The notes beneath the pieces were generated by a model. The model saw only the letters and a program-made list of their open reading frames with translations. It searched no databases and was not told the DNA's origin. 64,000 bases of DNA. Origin: Patiriisocius marinus (GTDB lineage Bacteria > Bacteroidota > Bacteroidia > Flavobacteriales > Flavobacteriaceae). This document shows positions 54,121 to 62,281 of this stretch, one piece after another (position 1 is the first letter of the stretch; each line of letters begins with the position of its first letter). The stretch lies in contig NZ_BKCG01000001.1 of NCBI RefSeq assembly GCF_008974325.1, forward strand, positions 372,001 through 436,000, written 5' to 3'. The translations under genes were made by a program, and so were the position numbers.

Positions 54121-54144
54121 AATCCCACTGAAAACAGTGGGATT
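54121..54144 (-). terminator. Terminator after oxidase subunit IV gene
   Basis: AATCCCACTG pairs perfectly with CAGTGGGATT around an AAAA loop. On the minus strand a T run (8 T) follows. It separates the oxidase subunit genes from the SCO-like genes. Confidence 0.85.
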
Positions 54145-54169
54145 TAATATATGTTATTTAAAGTGATTT

Positions 54170-54613
54170 TTAGAAATCAAACTTGATAAAGTTATTTTTG
54201 TAAACTTCATAAATGTAATCACCTTCTAATAATAATATTAAAACAAGGTAACAAATCAAGAAAATTGCAGTCCAAACTACCATTCTTCTAAGTCCTTTAG
54301 CTTCGTCACGCATGTGCATAAAGTCCCAAGTAATATAGTAAGCTTTTACAAGAGTAAGAACTATAAATATTAGATTAAGAGGCTTCATATATATGAATGG
54401 TGACAAAAAGATATTTGCAAGTGTTGCAAAGAAACCACCTTCAAAAGAAGACATAAAAGGAGCCATTAACCATTCTGGTTTAATGATACCAAATACTACT
54501 TCAATAATTGTAATAACTGATAAGAAAACAAATACACCCCAGATTTTCTGCTCATTCGATTTGAATTTAAGCTTACCTCTAAAGATTGCTAAGTTGTGTT
54601 CGTGATGTGCCAT
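54170..54613 (-). CDS. Cytochrome c oxidase subunit IV family protein
   Basis: The 147-residue membrane protein has three or four helices in the order seen in COX4/CtaF-like proteins (VFVFLSVITIIEVVFGII; IFIVLTLVKAYYITWDFMHM; VWTAIFLICYLVLILLL). It stabilises the catalytic subunits but carries no redox centre. It follows the second subunit III gene by 62 bases. Confidence 0.85.
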   Translation of the reverse strand: MAHHEHNLAIFRGKLKFKSNEQKIWGVFVFLSVITIIEVVFGIIKPEWLMAPFMSSFEGGFFATLANIFLSPFIYMKPLNLIFIVLTLVKAYYITWDFMHMRDEAKGLRRMVVWTAIFLICYLVLILLLEGDYIYEVYKNNFIKFDF

Positions 54614-54675
54614 TTATAAAAACTTATAATTTTATACTTGAACTATTTAAATGAAATAGTTGCCTTTTAATTTTA

Positions 54676-55659
54676 TTAAACCAGGTAGAAAAAGGTAAAT
54701 ACGAATACCCATACTAAATCGACAAAGTGCCAGTATAGACCTACTTTTTCAACCATTTCATAACTTTTTCTTTTCTCGTATGTTCCAATAACTACGTTGA
54801 AGAAAATAATGATATTGATTACAATTCCTGAGAATACGTGGAATCCGTGGAATCCAGTGATAAAGAAAAAGAAATCAGCAAATAATGGATGACCGTATTC
54901 ATTATGCCTCAAGTTTGCACCTTCAACAACCAGTTTACCGTCATTCTTCAATTTTGCAATTGATGCCTCTCTAGATAATACTGTAGGATGACCATGTTCA
55001 TCTAAGTATTGTGTACGTATCAACAGGTTATCATTTGCTAAGAAACCAGCTGTAACTTCTTCGTAAGAATATGTAGTAGCAGTCTCGCCACCCATATACC
55101 AAATACCGTTACTATCAACGTGTGCCTCATCTGAAGGTACAGGGATATCTGTTGCAAAACTGCTTATAGCAACACGATTACCATCTGTATCTAAAAATTG
55201 TAAAATTTTACCACCTTTAGTCTCAACAGCTCCGTACTCTCCTTTAATAAACGTACCCCACTCCCAAGCTTGTGATCCTACGAAAATGATTCCACCAATA
55301 ATGGTCAAAAACATATACGTAGCAACTTTGCTCTTTTGTAGTTTGTGTCCTGCATCTACCGCAAGTACCATTGTTACAGACGAGAATATTAATACAAACG
55401 TCATAAACGCCACATAAAACATAGGCGCTGGTACTCCGTGTAAAAACGGAAAGTGAGTAAATACTTCATCTGCAATAGGCCATGCATCTACAAACTTGAA
55501 TCTTGAAAAACCGTAAGCGGCCAAGAATCCAGAAAATGTTAATGCATCTGAAACGATGAAAAACCACATCATCATTTTACCATAACTTGCTCTAAGTGGT
55601 TGGTTTCCACCTTCCCAAGTTTTGCCTTGGGTTTCTGTTGTTGCAACAGTAGCTTCCAT
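54676..55659 (-). CDS. Heme-copper oxidase subunit III, long form with periplasmic insert
   Basis: The 327-residue protein has about seven helices. Family motifs include MMWFFIVSDALTFSGFLAAY, FVGSQAWEWGTFI and FFFITGFHGFHVFSGI, ending VDLVWVFVFTFFYLV. Between helices, residues of about 147-267 form an extra hydrophilic loop that is absent from short subunit III proteins; its role is unknown but similar insertions are usual in Bacteroidota. A TATTTTTG -7 box lies 27 bases upstream, so this gene may start its own transcript. Confidence 0.88.
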   Translation of the reverse strand: MEATVATTETQGKTWEGGNQPLRASYGKMMMWFFIVSDALTFSGFLAAYGFSRFKFVDAWPIADEVFTHFPFLHGVPAPMFYVAFMTFVLIFSSVTMVLAVDAGHKLQKSKVATYMFLTIIGGIIFVGSQAWEWGTFIKGEYGAVETKGGKILQFLDTDGNRVAISSFATDIPVPSDEAHVDSNGIWYMGGETATTYSYEEVTAGFLANDNLLIRTQYLDEHGHPTVLSREASIAKLKNDGKLVVEGANLRHNEYGHPLFADFFFFITGFHGFHVFSGIVINIIIFFNVVIGTYEKRKSYEMVEKVGLYWHFVDLVWVFVFTFFYLV

Positions 55660-55686
55660 AGAAAGTAATAGGTTTTAAATAGGGTT

Positions 55687-55694
55687 CAAAAATA
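55687..55694 (-). promoter_or_regulatory. -7 box upstream of long oxidase subunit III gene
   Basis: The minus strand reads TATTTTTG (TAnnTTTG), 27 bases before the ATG of the long subunit III gene. Confidence 0.45.
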
Positions 55695-55785
55695 CAGTTT
55701 ATTTTTTTATATCTCTAAGGATGATTGCGCATTTTATGCCTAATATGGCACGCTTACACCACAATTTTATATTTCTTAGTTTTAA

Positions 55786-56367
55786 TTATCGCACAAAATA
55801 CATAAAGAAAAACAAGTAAATCCATAAGATATCAACGAAATGCCAAAAGGTTACGGCTAGTTCCACACCTAATGTTTTTCCTTTTATATACTTCAATTTG
55901 TAATGATTATAAATAACCACAACAACCGAAATTAATGCTATAAAAATATGCGCTAAGTGCATTAACACCACTAAATATATAAATGATGTTGTAATACTGC
56001 TTTCACTACCTGTGAAAAAATAGCCATTATCAATAATTTGTGAAAAACCTAAAAATTGTAAATACACAAATGTAATTCCAAGTACCAATGTACTAATCAA
56101 AAGAACCATTCCTTGATTATTGGCTTCTTTTTTAATAGCAGCTTTAGCTAAATGAAACGTAACACTGCTAAGGGCTATTACAAATAAGCTAATAAAAAAT
56201 GCTTGTGGCACTTCAAAATCAGTTAGCCAATCCTCACGCTCCTTACTAATAATGTAAGCACTTGTTAATCCAGCAAAACTCATACTCAAACTTATCATCC
56301 CAAAAAGCAACATATTCTTTTTTGCTCTTCTAATGTTTTTCTGCTGTTCGTTTATCGTGTAATTCAT
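55786..56367 (-). CDS. Heme-copper oxidase subunit III, short form
   Basis: The 193-residue membrane protein has five helices and matches the short CoxC/CyoC type: MLLFGMISLSMSFAGLTSAYI, AFFISLFVIALSSVTFHLAKA, VVLMHLAHIFIALISV and WHFVDILWIYLFFFMYFVR at the end. It is paired with the long form in the following gene. Two adjacent subunit III genes are the usual arrangement in flavobacteria. Confidence 0.88.
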   Translation of the reverse strand: MNYTINEQQKNIRRAKKNMLLFGMISLSMSFAGLTSAYIISKEREDWLTDFEVPQAFFISLFVIALSSVTFHLAKAAIKKEANNQGMVLLISTLVLGITFVYLQFLGFSQIIDNGYFFTGSESSITTSFIYLVVLMHLAHIFIALISVVVVIYNHYKLKYIKGKTLGVELAVTFWHFVDILWIYLFFFMYFVR

Positions 56368-56386
56368 AATTCAATCAATATTTTTT

Positions 56387-56425
56387 TTTAGCCGAAATCG
56401 TATGGCTCATAGCATTTCGGCTAAA
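56387..56425. repeat. Inverted TTTAGCCGAAAT repeat between cyoE and oxidase genes
   Basis: TTTAGCCGAAAT at 56387-56398 and ATTTCGGCTAAA at 56414-56425 are a perfect 12-bp inverted repeat, 2 bases after the cyoE stop (minus strand). On the minus strand it is followed by A, not T, so it is a poor terminator. The word recurs elsewhere in the window. Confidence 0.65.
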
Positions 56426-56426
56426 G

Positions 56427-57320
56427 TTATCTTATAAACTTATCTGCAACATAAATAATTTGTAAAAGTGTAATATAACTCACACTCACTAACATTAATT
56501 GTTTCGCAGCTTTATCTGTTTTCAATTTGTATAACCTGACTGCGTAATACACTAACCAAATTCCAATACCACCAATTAATACTGCAGAAAAAGGGGTCAA
56601 ATACAACCTACCAGTAACTCCAAAAGCAGGTACGAGCGACGCTAAAACTGTCCATATTGAATACAATATTACTTGTACAGCTGTCCCTTTATCGCGACGA
56701 CCATTAGGCAACATTGCAAAACCACCTTTTTGGTAATCTTTAAATAAGAACCAACCAATTGCCCAAAAATGAGGGAATTGCCAGAAAAATTGAATCATAA
56801 ACAACGTCCCAGGCTCAATACCAAAATCATTGGTTGCAGCAACCCACCCTAACATAAATGGAATAGCTCCCGGAAAAGCACCAACAAATACAGAAAGTGG
56901 GGTTTTAGTTTTTAAAGGCGTGTACAAAAACACATACATAAATATAGAAATCGCACCAAACATTGCCGTTTGCGGATTAATAGTATAAAGTGTACCAATT
57001 CCAATAACAGTTAGCACAACCGCTGTAATCATTGCACTTGTAACTCCCATTCTCCCAGCAGGAATAGGTCTATCCTTTGTGCGATCCATTAACTTATCAA
57101 GGTCTTTCTCCATGACCTGGTTGTACACATTAGATGCTCCAACCATACAGTAACCACCTACACATAGCAACAGCAACACCATAAAATCTATGGTTTCAGC
57201 TCCAAGCAGATATCCTGCAATCGATGAAAACACTACACTTACAGATAAACGAATCTTAGTAATTTCGGTGAAATTTTTTACCAATGAAGGCGACGAAGTA
57301 TGTGCTTGAGTAGATGCCAA
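56427..57320 (-). CDS. cyoE: Protoheme IX farnesyltransferase (heme O synthase)
   Basis: It adds farnesyl to heme B to form heme O for oxidase assembly. The 297-residue UbiA-type enzyme has about eight or nine helices. The first metal site is in GASNVYNQVMEKDLDKLMDR (TKDRPIPAGRM follows), and the second region FKDYQKGGFAMLPN is characteristic. It heads the oxidase cluster, so it is co-transcribed with subunit III genes from the promoter upstream. Confidence 0.93.
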   Translation of the reverse strand: MASTQAHTSSPSLVKNFTEITKIRLSVSVVFSSIAGYLLGAETIDFMVLLLLCVGGYCMVGASNVYNQVMEKDLDKLMDRTKDRPIPAGRMGVTSAMITAVVLTVIGIGTLYTINPQTAMFGAISIFMYVFLYTPLKTKTPLSVFVGAFPGAIPFMLGWVAATNDFGIEPGTLFMIQFFWQFPHFWAIGWFLFKDYQKGGFAMLPNGRRDKGTAVQVILYSIWTVLASLVPAFGVTGRLYLTPFSAVLIGGIGIWLVYYAVRLYKLKTDKAAKQLMLVSVSYITLLQIIYVADKFIR

Positions 57321-57353
57321 ATGCTATTAAAAATAGTGTGTTATTTCAGGCTG

Positions 57354-57386
57354 CAAAGATACAGTACAACGGTATATTATAACAAA
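57354..57386 (-). promoter_or_regulatory. Promoter of cyoE and the oxidase cluster
   Basis: The minus strand reads TTTG (57383-57386), a 21-base spacer, then TATCTTTG (57354-57361), matching the Bacteroidota -33 TTG / -7 TAnnTTTG promoter. The -7 box is 34 bases before the cyoE ATG. Confidence 0.7.
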
Positions 57387-57481
57387 CTTAATGACGTTAA
57401 AGTAACTTTACTCAATTCAGTTAATTATAATGGTTATTAGGTTTCAATAATACAAAACAACTCTAGATATCGGTTTACACA

Positions 57482-59602
57482 TTAAAAATCATAGTACCAA
57501 TTAAACAAATCGGTTCTAACTCCAAAGTTTACCCAAGTAGTACTTTCATCAAAAAAGTTAGTTTGCTGCACTTCTGTATCAAGTTTGCGGTAAATAAGGC
57601 TGGCATATACTTTTAAATTGGTTGTAGGATTAATTACATATCCACCCTGTAACTCAGTGTGCAGAAAATTAGAAGTATTCCCTTGCCCTAATTCATTACC
57701 ATCATCACCTGGACGTACATTTTCGGTTCCATAAATATCACCTCCATAAAACAAAGGATCTGTATCAGCATCAAACTCAAGACCTCGTTTTGCGTAGATT
57801 ATTTTTAAATCTCCAAAAAATCGTTTATTTTGATAACGTGCTATCCCAATAAATTCTTGAAAATTAGCTCCTAAAGTATGTGCCAATGATTGGTTATTAT
57901 GACCATAGTTTAGTGTTACTGTGTTATGAGAATACGTGTAAGGTCTCACACGATTATACTCTAACTGTACCATCAGATTTTTAACTTTAAAAGGCTCGTA
58001 ATACTTTAACCCTAATTGAAATCCTGTTTTGTTTTTATAACTTCCATCTCCTCCCAAAACATCACTTGATGAAAACTCATCAATCACAAGTTGCCCATAG
58101 GCATTTATCTTATCAGTAAATTTATATTTAGTACTTAGACCAATAATAGCGTTTCCGCCACGCGATCCTGTAGAGAACTCAATAGCTCTATAAAAGATAA
58201 CTGGATTTATGTAATTAAAATCGAACCCCCGATCATTGTCATTTTCCCATATTACACTTTCAAAAAGTCCAATATTCCATCGCTTTGTAACATTATAACT
58301 TAGATAATGATTTGCAATAAACTTAGTTCTAAAAGAACCTCCATCTTGAACTTCAGCTCGCACATCTCTTAAACTCATCCAAGTATTTGTGTATTTCAAT
58401 TTCCAAAAAGTAGTGTTCAGCTTTATAAAAGGATAAGCGCTGGCATTATCACTTAACAGTAAAGATCTATAACCATCACCCAAAAAGTTTTTACCGTGTC
58501 CTAATTGTGCATTAAACCACTTACTAGGCGAATATGAAACATACCCTGTAGCAATTGGATAATCATACGAGTCTGATCTAAATTCTTTAGCAATTCCTTG
58601 CCCAGGTATAATAGCTGGATTCCCTCCTGCTGGAGCTCTAGATTCTGCTATACGATTAAAATAGCCCGCAAACCTCCCTTGACTTTCATAAACAACTGCA
58701 GCAAAACTTATATTCTTCCCTAAACCTCCTTGCATTCTTACTAAACGCGTATTATTATATGTATTGATATCGTCACCAGTATCCTTACCCACCTGCAAAT
58801 CAACTCCTGGATCTAAGGTTAACCAATAGTCTTCACCTTGCAAACGAACCATGTTTTCATTCCAAAACTTTTTCCCAAACCAAGATGATTTATCAAATTT
58901 TAGCGAATCCTTTTTACTTCGGAAATTATAATAACGATTAACCTCACTAAAAATATATGGCTTTTGGGCTGTGTGGTTGTTAGTACCCACTCTATTCATT
59001 GCTGCATCAAAACGTGCATATTCTTGATGAGACAGAGGAATATTAATATTGCTTTCGTATTGAGGTTCAGAAAATGAATACTTCTTAATCGCATCATATT
59101 CATCAACAACTTGATCTTGTACTTGACTAGTTTGATTCTGTGAAATTTCCGAAGAAACAGCAACCACTCCTGTTTGAGAAGAACTATTTTTTCCAGGTTT
59201 AACTAACGGGATATCTAATGGCATTGTAAACTGAACAAAAGTTGGACTACCACCATAAGTTGCAGGCTGCACTGGATTGATTGCCTCAAACACACGTTTT
59301 GTTTCGTCTTTTAATTCTTGATATACCGCATCAACATAAAGTACTTTGAAATTACCCGAAGTATTTACCTCAAAAAAAATACTTATCATTCCGCTATATG
59401 ATTCTTTTTCTACAATTTCAGGAACCTTGAAATTCTCGTAAATATGTTGCCTCAATTGACTGTAAAAACACGATTCTACCTCATCAAACGCGACAGATTC
59501 ACACGCTTTAAAAACTGGAAACTTCTCAAAAGAATTAGTACTAGTTTGAGCAAAAGAAGCTATAGAGCTTAATATCAATAGTAGCGCAACAAGTTGTTTC
59601 AT
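57482..59602 (-). CDS. RemB-like gliding motility-associated outer membrane protein
   Basis: The 706-residue protein has a signal peptide (1-19), a TonB_C-like domain (about 25-125: FPVFKACES, ESCFYSQL, SIFFEVNTSGNFKV), a linker, and a C-terminal barrel (about 190-706) with Wzi-like strands (GHGKNFLGDGYRSLLL, NFQEFIGIARYQNKR) ending in an aromatic residue. This layout is that of the flavobacterial protein called RemB, linked to motility. It is followed on the minus strand by no gene and preceded by two TonB genes. The N-terminal domain is homologous to both TonB proteins. The gene name is from memory. Confidence 0.6.
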   Translation of the reverse strand: MKQLVALLLILSSIASFAQTSTNSFEKFPVFKACESVAFDEVESCFYSQLRQHIYENFKVPEIVEKESYSGMISIFFEVNTSGNFKVLYVDAVYQELKDETKRVFEAINPVQPATYGGSPTFVQFTMPLDIPLVKPGKNSSSQTGVVAVSSEISQNQTSQVQDQVVDEYDAIKKYSFSEPQYESNINIPLSHQEYARFDAAMNRVGTNNHTAQKPYIFSEVNRYYNFRSKKDSLKFDKSSWFGKKFWNENMVRLQGEDYWLTLDPGVDLQVGKDTGDDINTYNNTRLVRMQGGLGKNISFAAVVYESQGRFAGYFNRIAESRAPAGGNPAIIPGQGIAKEFRSDSYDYPIATGYVSYSPSKWFNAQLGHGKNFLGDGYRSLLLSDNASAYPFIKLNTTFWKLKYTNTWMSLRDVRAEVQDGGSFRTKFIANHYLSYNVTKRWNIGLFESVIWENDNDRGFDFNYINPVIFYRAIEFSTGSRGGNAIIGLSTKYKFTDKINAYGQLVIDEFSSSDVLGGDGSYKNKTGFQLGLKYYEPFKVKNLMVQLEYNRVRPYTYSHNTVTLNYGHNNQSLAHTLGANFQEFIGIARYQNKRFFGDLKIIYAKRGLEFDADTDPLFYGGDIYGTENVRPGDDGNELGQGNTSNFLHTELQGGYVINPTTNLKVYASLIYRKLDTEVQQTNFFDESTTWVNFGVRTDLFNWYYDF

Positions 59603-59656
59603 TTATGAATGTTTGGGCTTGAAAGATACGTTTTTAATAAAAGTATTCCAATGAAA

Positions 59657-59688
59657 AGCCCGCTATTGAAGTTTCAATAGCGGGCTTA
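59657..59688. terminator. Terminator between TonB gene and RemB-like gene
   Basis: A perfect 15-bp stem (59657-59671 with 59674-59688) with a two-base centre. On the minus strand four T follow (59655-59658 region). It lies 20 bases past the TonB stop. Confidence 0.8.
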
Positions 59689-59707
59689 AAAAACGTAATA
59701 TCACTAA

Positions 59708-60514
59708 TTATTCTACTTTAAAACTAATAGGCACTAAATAAGAAACAGCAACATTTGTATCTCCCATTCTACCTGGGGTCATTTGCGGCAACTTTTCAAT
59801 TACGCGTATTCCTTCATCTTGCATCTCTTTTTGAGTAGCTCTTGCTTTCACTTCCGTCACATTTCCAGAAGCATCAATTTTAAATTGAACATAGATTTTA
59901 TGAACATCTTTTTTACTCAATCCATTAAAATTATCTGTTCTAAATTTATCACTAATAAAAGCGCTAATTTTAGACGACATACAAGCTTTCTTTTCTTCAT
60001 TAGTTCCTAAAGATTCACACCCTGGAAACACTGGGACAAACTCTACTTGATTAATGTTTCTTGGAGCATTAGTATCAATAGTAGGTTTCGCCGGCTCTGT
60101 CACAATTGCAGGTTTTGCAATAGGGGGGTCTACATTTGTAGCTATAGAAGTATCTTCAACATCTGGTGTAGTATCTGGTACTAGCTCAAAATCCTTCGAG
60201 AGCACACGTGTTGGAAGTCGTTTAACTACAGGCTCTACTTTAGCGATAACTTTTTTAACTTCAACCTGTGGCTTTTCAATGGTAAAATCCATAATTGGAA
60301 TTTCAAAGAAGGGATCATCGGTATTCGCTTTTTCTTCAACTCTACCATAGCCAATCTTTACTTGCATCATAAAGATCACCGCTAATAATGATAAAATTAA
60401 TCCTATTTGAAAAAATAATGTACCCGTAGATTTACGGTTTACACTTTTTTTATCTTCCCTTTTACTAGTCATTTTTGGATGGCTGCTAGTTACATTGTTA
60501 TTTGATGGTTTCAT
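59708..60514 (-). CDS. TonB-family energy transducer, first
   Basis: I chose ATG 60514 (MKPSNNNVTSSHP); the frame extends to 60556 but has no typical start context. The 268-residue protein has one N-terminal helix (about 30-55), a Pro/Thr/Asp-rich linker, and a TonB C-terminal domain (VEFVPVFPGCESLGTNEEKKAC; IYVQFKIDASGNVTEV; PQMTPGRMGDTNV; VPISFKVE). It couples the proton gradient in the inner membrane to outer-membrane transporters. The paired cysteines in PGCES and KKAC recur in its neighbours. Confidence 0.88.
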   Translation of the reverse strand: MKPSNNNVTSSHPKMTSKREDKKSVNRKSTGTLFFQIGLILSLLAVIFMMQVKIGYGRVEEKANTDDPFFEIPIMDFTIEKPQVEVKKVIAKVEPVVKRLPTRVLSKDFELVPDTTPDVEDTSIATNVDPPIAKPAIVTEPAKPTIDTNAPRNINQVEFVPVFPGCESLGTNEEKKACMSSKISAFISDKFRTDNFNGLSKKDVHKIYVQFKIDASGNVTEVKARATQKEMQDEGIRVIEKLPQMTPGRMGDTNVAVSYLVPISFKVE

Positions 60515-60674
60515 AATGTATTGTATTAAGGGTTCGTAATACGTTAACATTATCAATGTCTATGCCAATTATTCACATTAATACAATCAAAAGCTTAAGA
60601 TAAATTTAATACAGAAGCAAAAAAGGTGGTTAATTAATAACTTACAATGGTTTTAGTTGAAATAAAAGCAAAAA

Positions 60675-60701
60675 AAAGACCGTCTAAATTAGACGGTCTT
60701 T
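60675..60701 (-). terminator. Terminator of second TonB gene
   Basis: AAAGACCGTCTAA (60675-60687) pairs with TTAGACGGTCTTT (60689-60701). On the minus strand the T run is followed by a longer run of T (60671-60677). It lies 20 bases past the stop. Confidence 0.85.
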
Positions 60702-60720
60702 TTAGTAATATAAATATCAA

Positions 60721-61446
60721 TTAGTTTTCAATCTTAAACTTAATTGGTAGAGAGTACAATACTCCTACAGATTGACCACGTTGCTTTCCTGGTGTCATTT
60801 TAGGTAACGCTTGGATAGTTTCAACTGCTTCAGTTTTTAATCTTGGGTGTGGTGCTCTTGCACGAACATTAGTAATGTTACCCGTTTTATCAATTTTAAA
60901 CTGAACATATATCTGTTGAACTCCTTCAAGTCCTAAATCACTAGCAAGTTCTGTATTAAATTTCTTCTGTACGAACTTCTGAATTTTATCAGACATACAT
61001 TTTTTCTTAGCATTGTTATCTCCTGCTGTTTCACAACCTGGGTAGATTGGCACATTTTCAATAACTGCGAAAGGCACATCGTCAATAATCTCTTCAACTG
61101 CCTCTTCGATTTCCTCGATTTCAACAATCTCTTCAGTTTGATTTGTTTCAGTAGACTCAATTATAGTCTCTTCAATTTCTTTCTCATCCTCAACTACCTC
61201 AATAACTTCCGGCGCTGGCGGTGGCGGTGGTGGTGGCGGTGGTGGCGGTGGTGCATTCAATTCAGTAATTGGGATGTCTTCTTCAAGTTCATCTCCTACA
61301 TCTAATGTGTCCATCGACAAATCTCTGTCATATGACTTCCATTCAACCGCTTGCCACGAAAGAAAAAGCATCAAAGCTAGACCTGCAGCGAAGTAGACTG
61401 CGCTCCATTGCTTTAAATCTGCTTTTGGATTTTTTTTAAGTTCCAT
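60721..61446 (-). CDS. TonB-family energy transducer with polyproline linker
   Basis: The 241-residue protein has one N-terminal helix (about 17-32, AVYFAAGLALMLFLSW), a linker with twelve consecutive prolines at about 67-78, an acidic stretch rich in Glu and Ile, and a TonB C-terminal domain (ENVPIYPGCETAGDNNAKKKC; IYVQFKIDKTGNITNV; LPKMTPGKQRG). It spans the periplasm to energise outer-membrane receptors. The linker resembles polyproline II rods of TonB. It has its own terminator. Confidence 0.9.
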   Translation of the reverse strand: MELKKNPKADLKQWSAVYFAAGLALMLFLSWQAVEWKSYDRDLSMDTLDVGDELEEDIPITELNAPPPPPPPPPPPPAPEVIEVVEDEKEIEETIIESTETNQTEEIVEIEEIEEAVEEIIDDVPFAVIENVPIYPGCETAGDNNAKKKCMSDKIQKFVQKKFNTELASDLGLEGVQQIYVQFKIDKTGNITNVRARAPHPRLKTEAVETIQALPKMTPGKQRGQSVGVLYSLPIKFKIEN

Positions 61447-61516
61447 AATTGTTCATTTATATAAGTTATAAAAATATAGAAAATCTATTGTAAACTAAAA
61501 CAATACTCTCGTAAAG

Positions 61517-61912
61517 TTATAAAATTCTCTTCTGAAATATTCTAAATGCAATAAAGCCAGCAATTAACCCAGCTGTATTAGCTATCACATCAAAAACATC
61601 GCCTGTTCTACCAAAATCAAGATAGGTTTGCAAAAACTCAATAATTATGCCATATAAAAATATGAAAACTAGAACTTTAGCCACTAAACCATTTGAAATT
61701 TCATTTAAATTTCGTCTATAGAAATAGTAAAGCCAAAAACCAACTAGACACATATGGATACCAAAATGCACTACTTTATCCACGTTTTTTATTGATGTCT
61801 CAGTGACATCACCCGTAGGAGAAAGTAGTGCAATTGTTATAATGATAGAAAAACTAATTGCGGCTAAAAGTATATTTTTAGGCGCCAACAAGTTCTTTGT
61901 AAGCTGCATCAT
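61517..61912 (-). CDS. VanZ-family membrane protein
   Basis: The 131-residue protein has four helices with the VanZ layout: [18 protein letters not shown] and [20 protein letters not shown]. Substrates of this family are not known; the domain occurs in teicoplanin-resistance protein VanZ. Its start region overlaps gcvH by 35 bases, so translational coupling is likely and an internal start (MQLTKNLL) is also possible. In flavobacteria it commonly follows gcvH and sprA. Confidence 0.8.
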   Translation of the reverse strand: MMQLTKNLLAPKNILLAAISFSIIITIALLSPTGDVTETSIKNVDKVVHFGIHMCLVGFWLYYFYRRNLNEISNGLVAKVLVFIFLYGIIIEFLQTYLDFGRTGDVFDVIANTAGLIAGFIAFRIFQKRIL

Positions 61913-62258
61913 CCATTAAAGTTGAAACTTCATCAAGATTAGATAACTTAATTTTAATCATCCATCCATCACCATAAGGATCTGAATTGACTTTCTCTGG
62001 CTCAGACTCTAAGCTTTCGTTAAATTCAATTATCTCACCTGATAGTGGTAAAAACAAATCTGAAACCGTCTTCACTGCTTCCACAGTTCCAAAAACTTCT
62101 TCAATTTCTAATGTTTCGTCTAATGTTTCTACTTCAACATAAACGATATCACCCAATTCTCCTTGAGCAAAATCTGTAATACCAACTGTAGCTACATCGC
62201 CATCAATTAGTACCCATTCATGATCCTTCGTGTATTTTAGGTTCGCTGGAATATTCAT
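61878..62258 (-). CDS. gcvH: Glycine cleavage system H protein
   Basis: The 126-residue lipoyl-carrier shuttles aminomethyl groups between the P, T and L proteins. Lys63 in [13 protein letters not shown] is the lipoylation site. The N-terminus [11 protein letters not shown] and [13 protein letters not shown] match H protein closely. No other gcv gene is nearby; the sprA-gcvH-vanZ order is standard in flavobacteria. It lies 23 bases after sprA. Confidence 0.95.
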   Translation of the reverse strand: MNIPANLKYTKDHEWVLIDGDVATVGITDFAQGELGDIVYVEVETLDETLEIEEVFGTVEAVKTVSDLFLPLSGEIIEFNESLESEPEKVNSDPYGDGWMIKIKLSNLDEVSTLMDDAAYKELVGA

Positions 62259-62281
62259 CTTGTAATCTTATTTAGTGTTTA

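Noticed and set aside
56387-56425. Terminator after cyoE
   Set aside because: The stem is perfect, but on the cyoE strand it is followed by A rather than T, so it was listed as a repeat.
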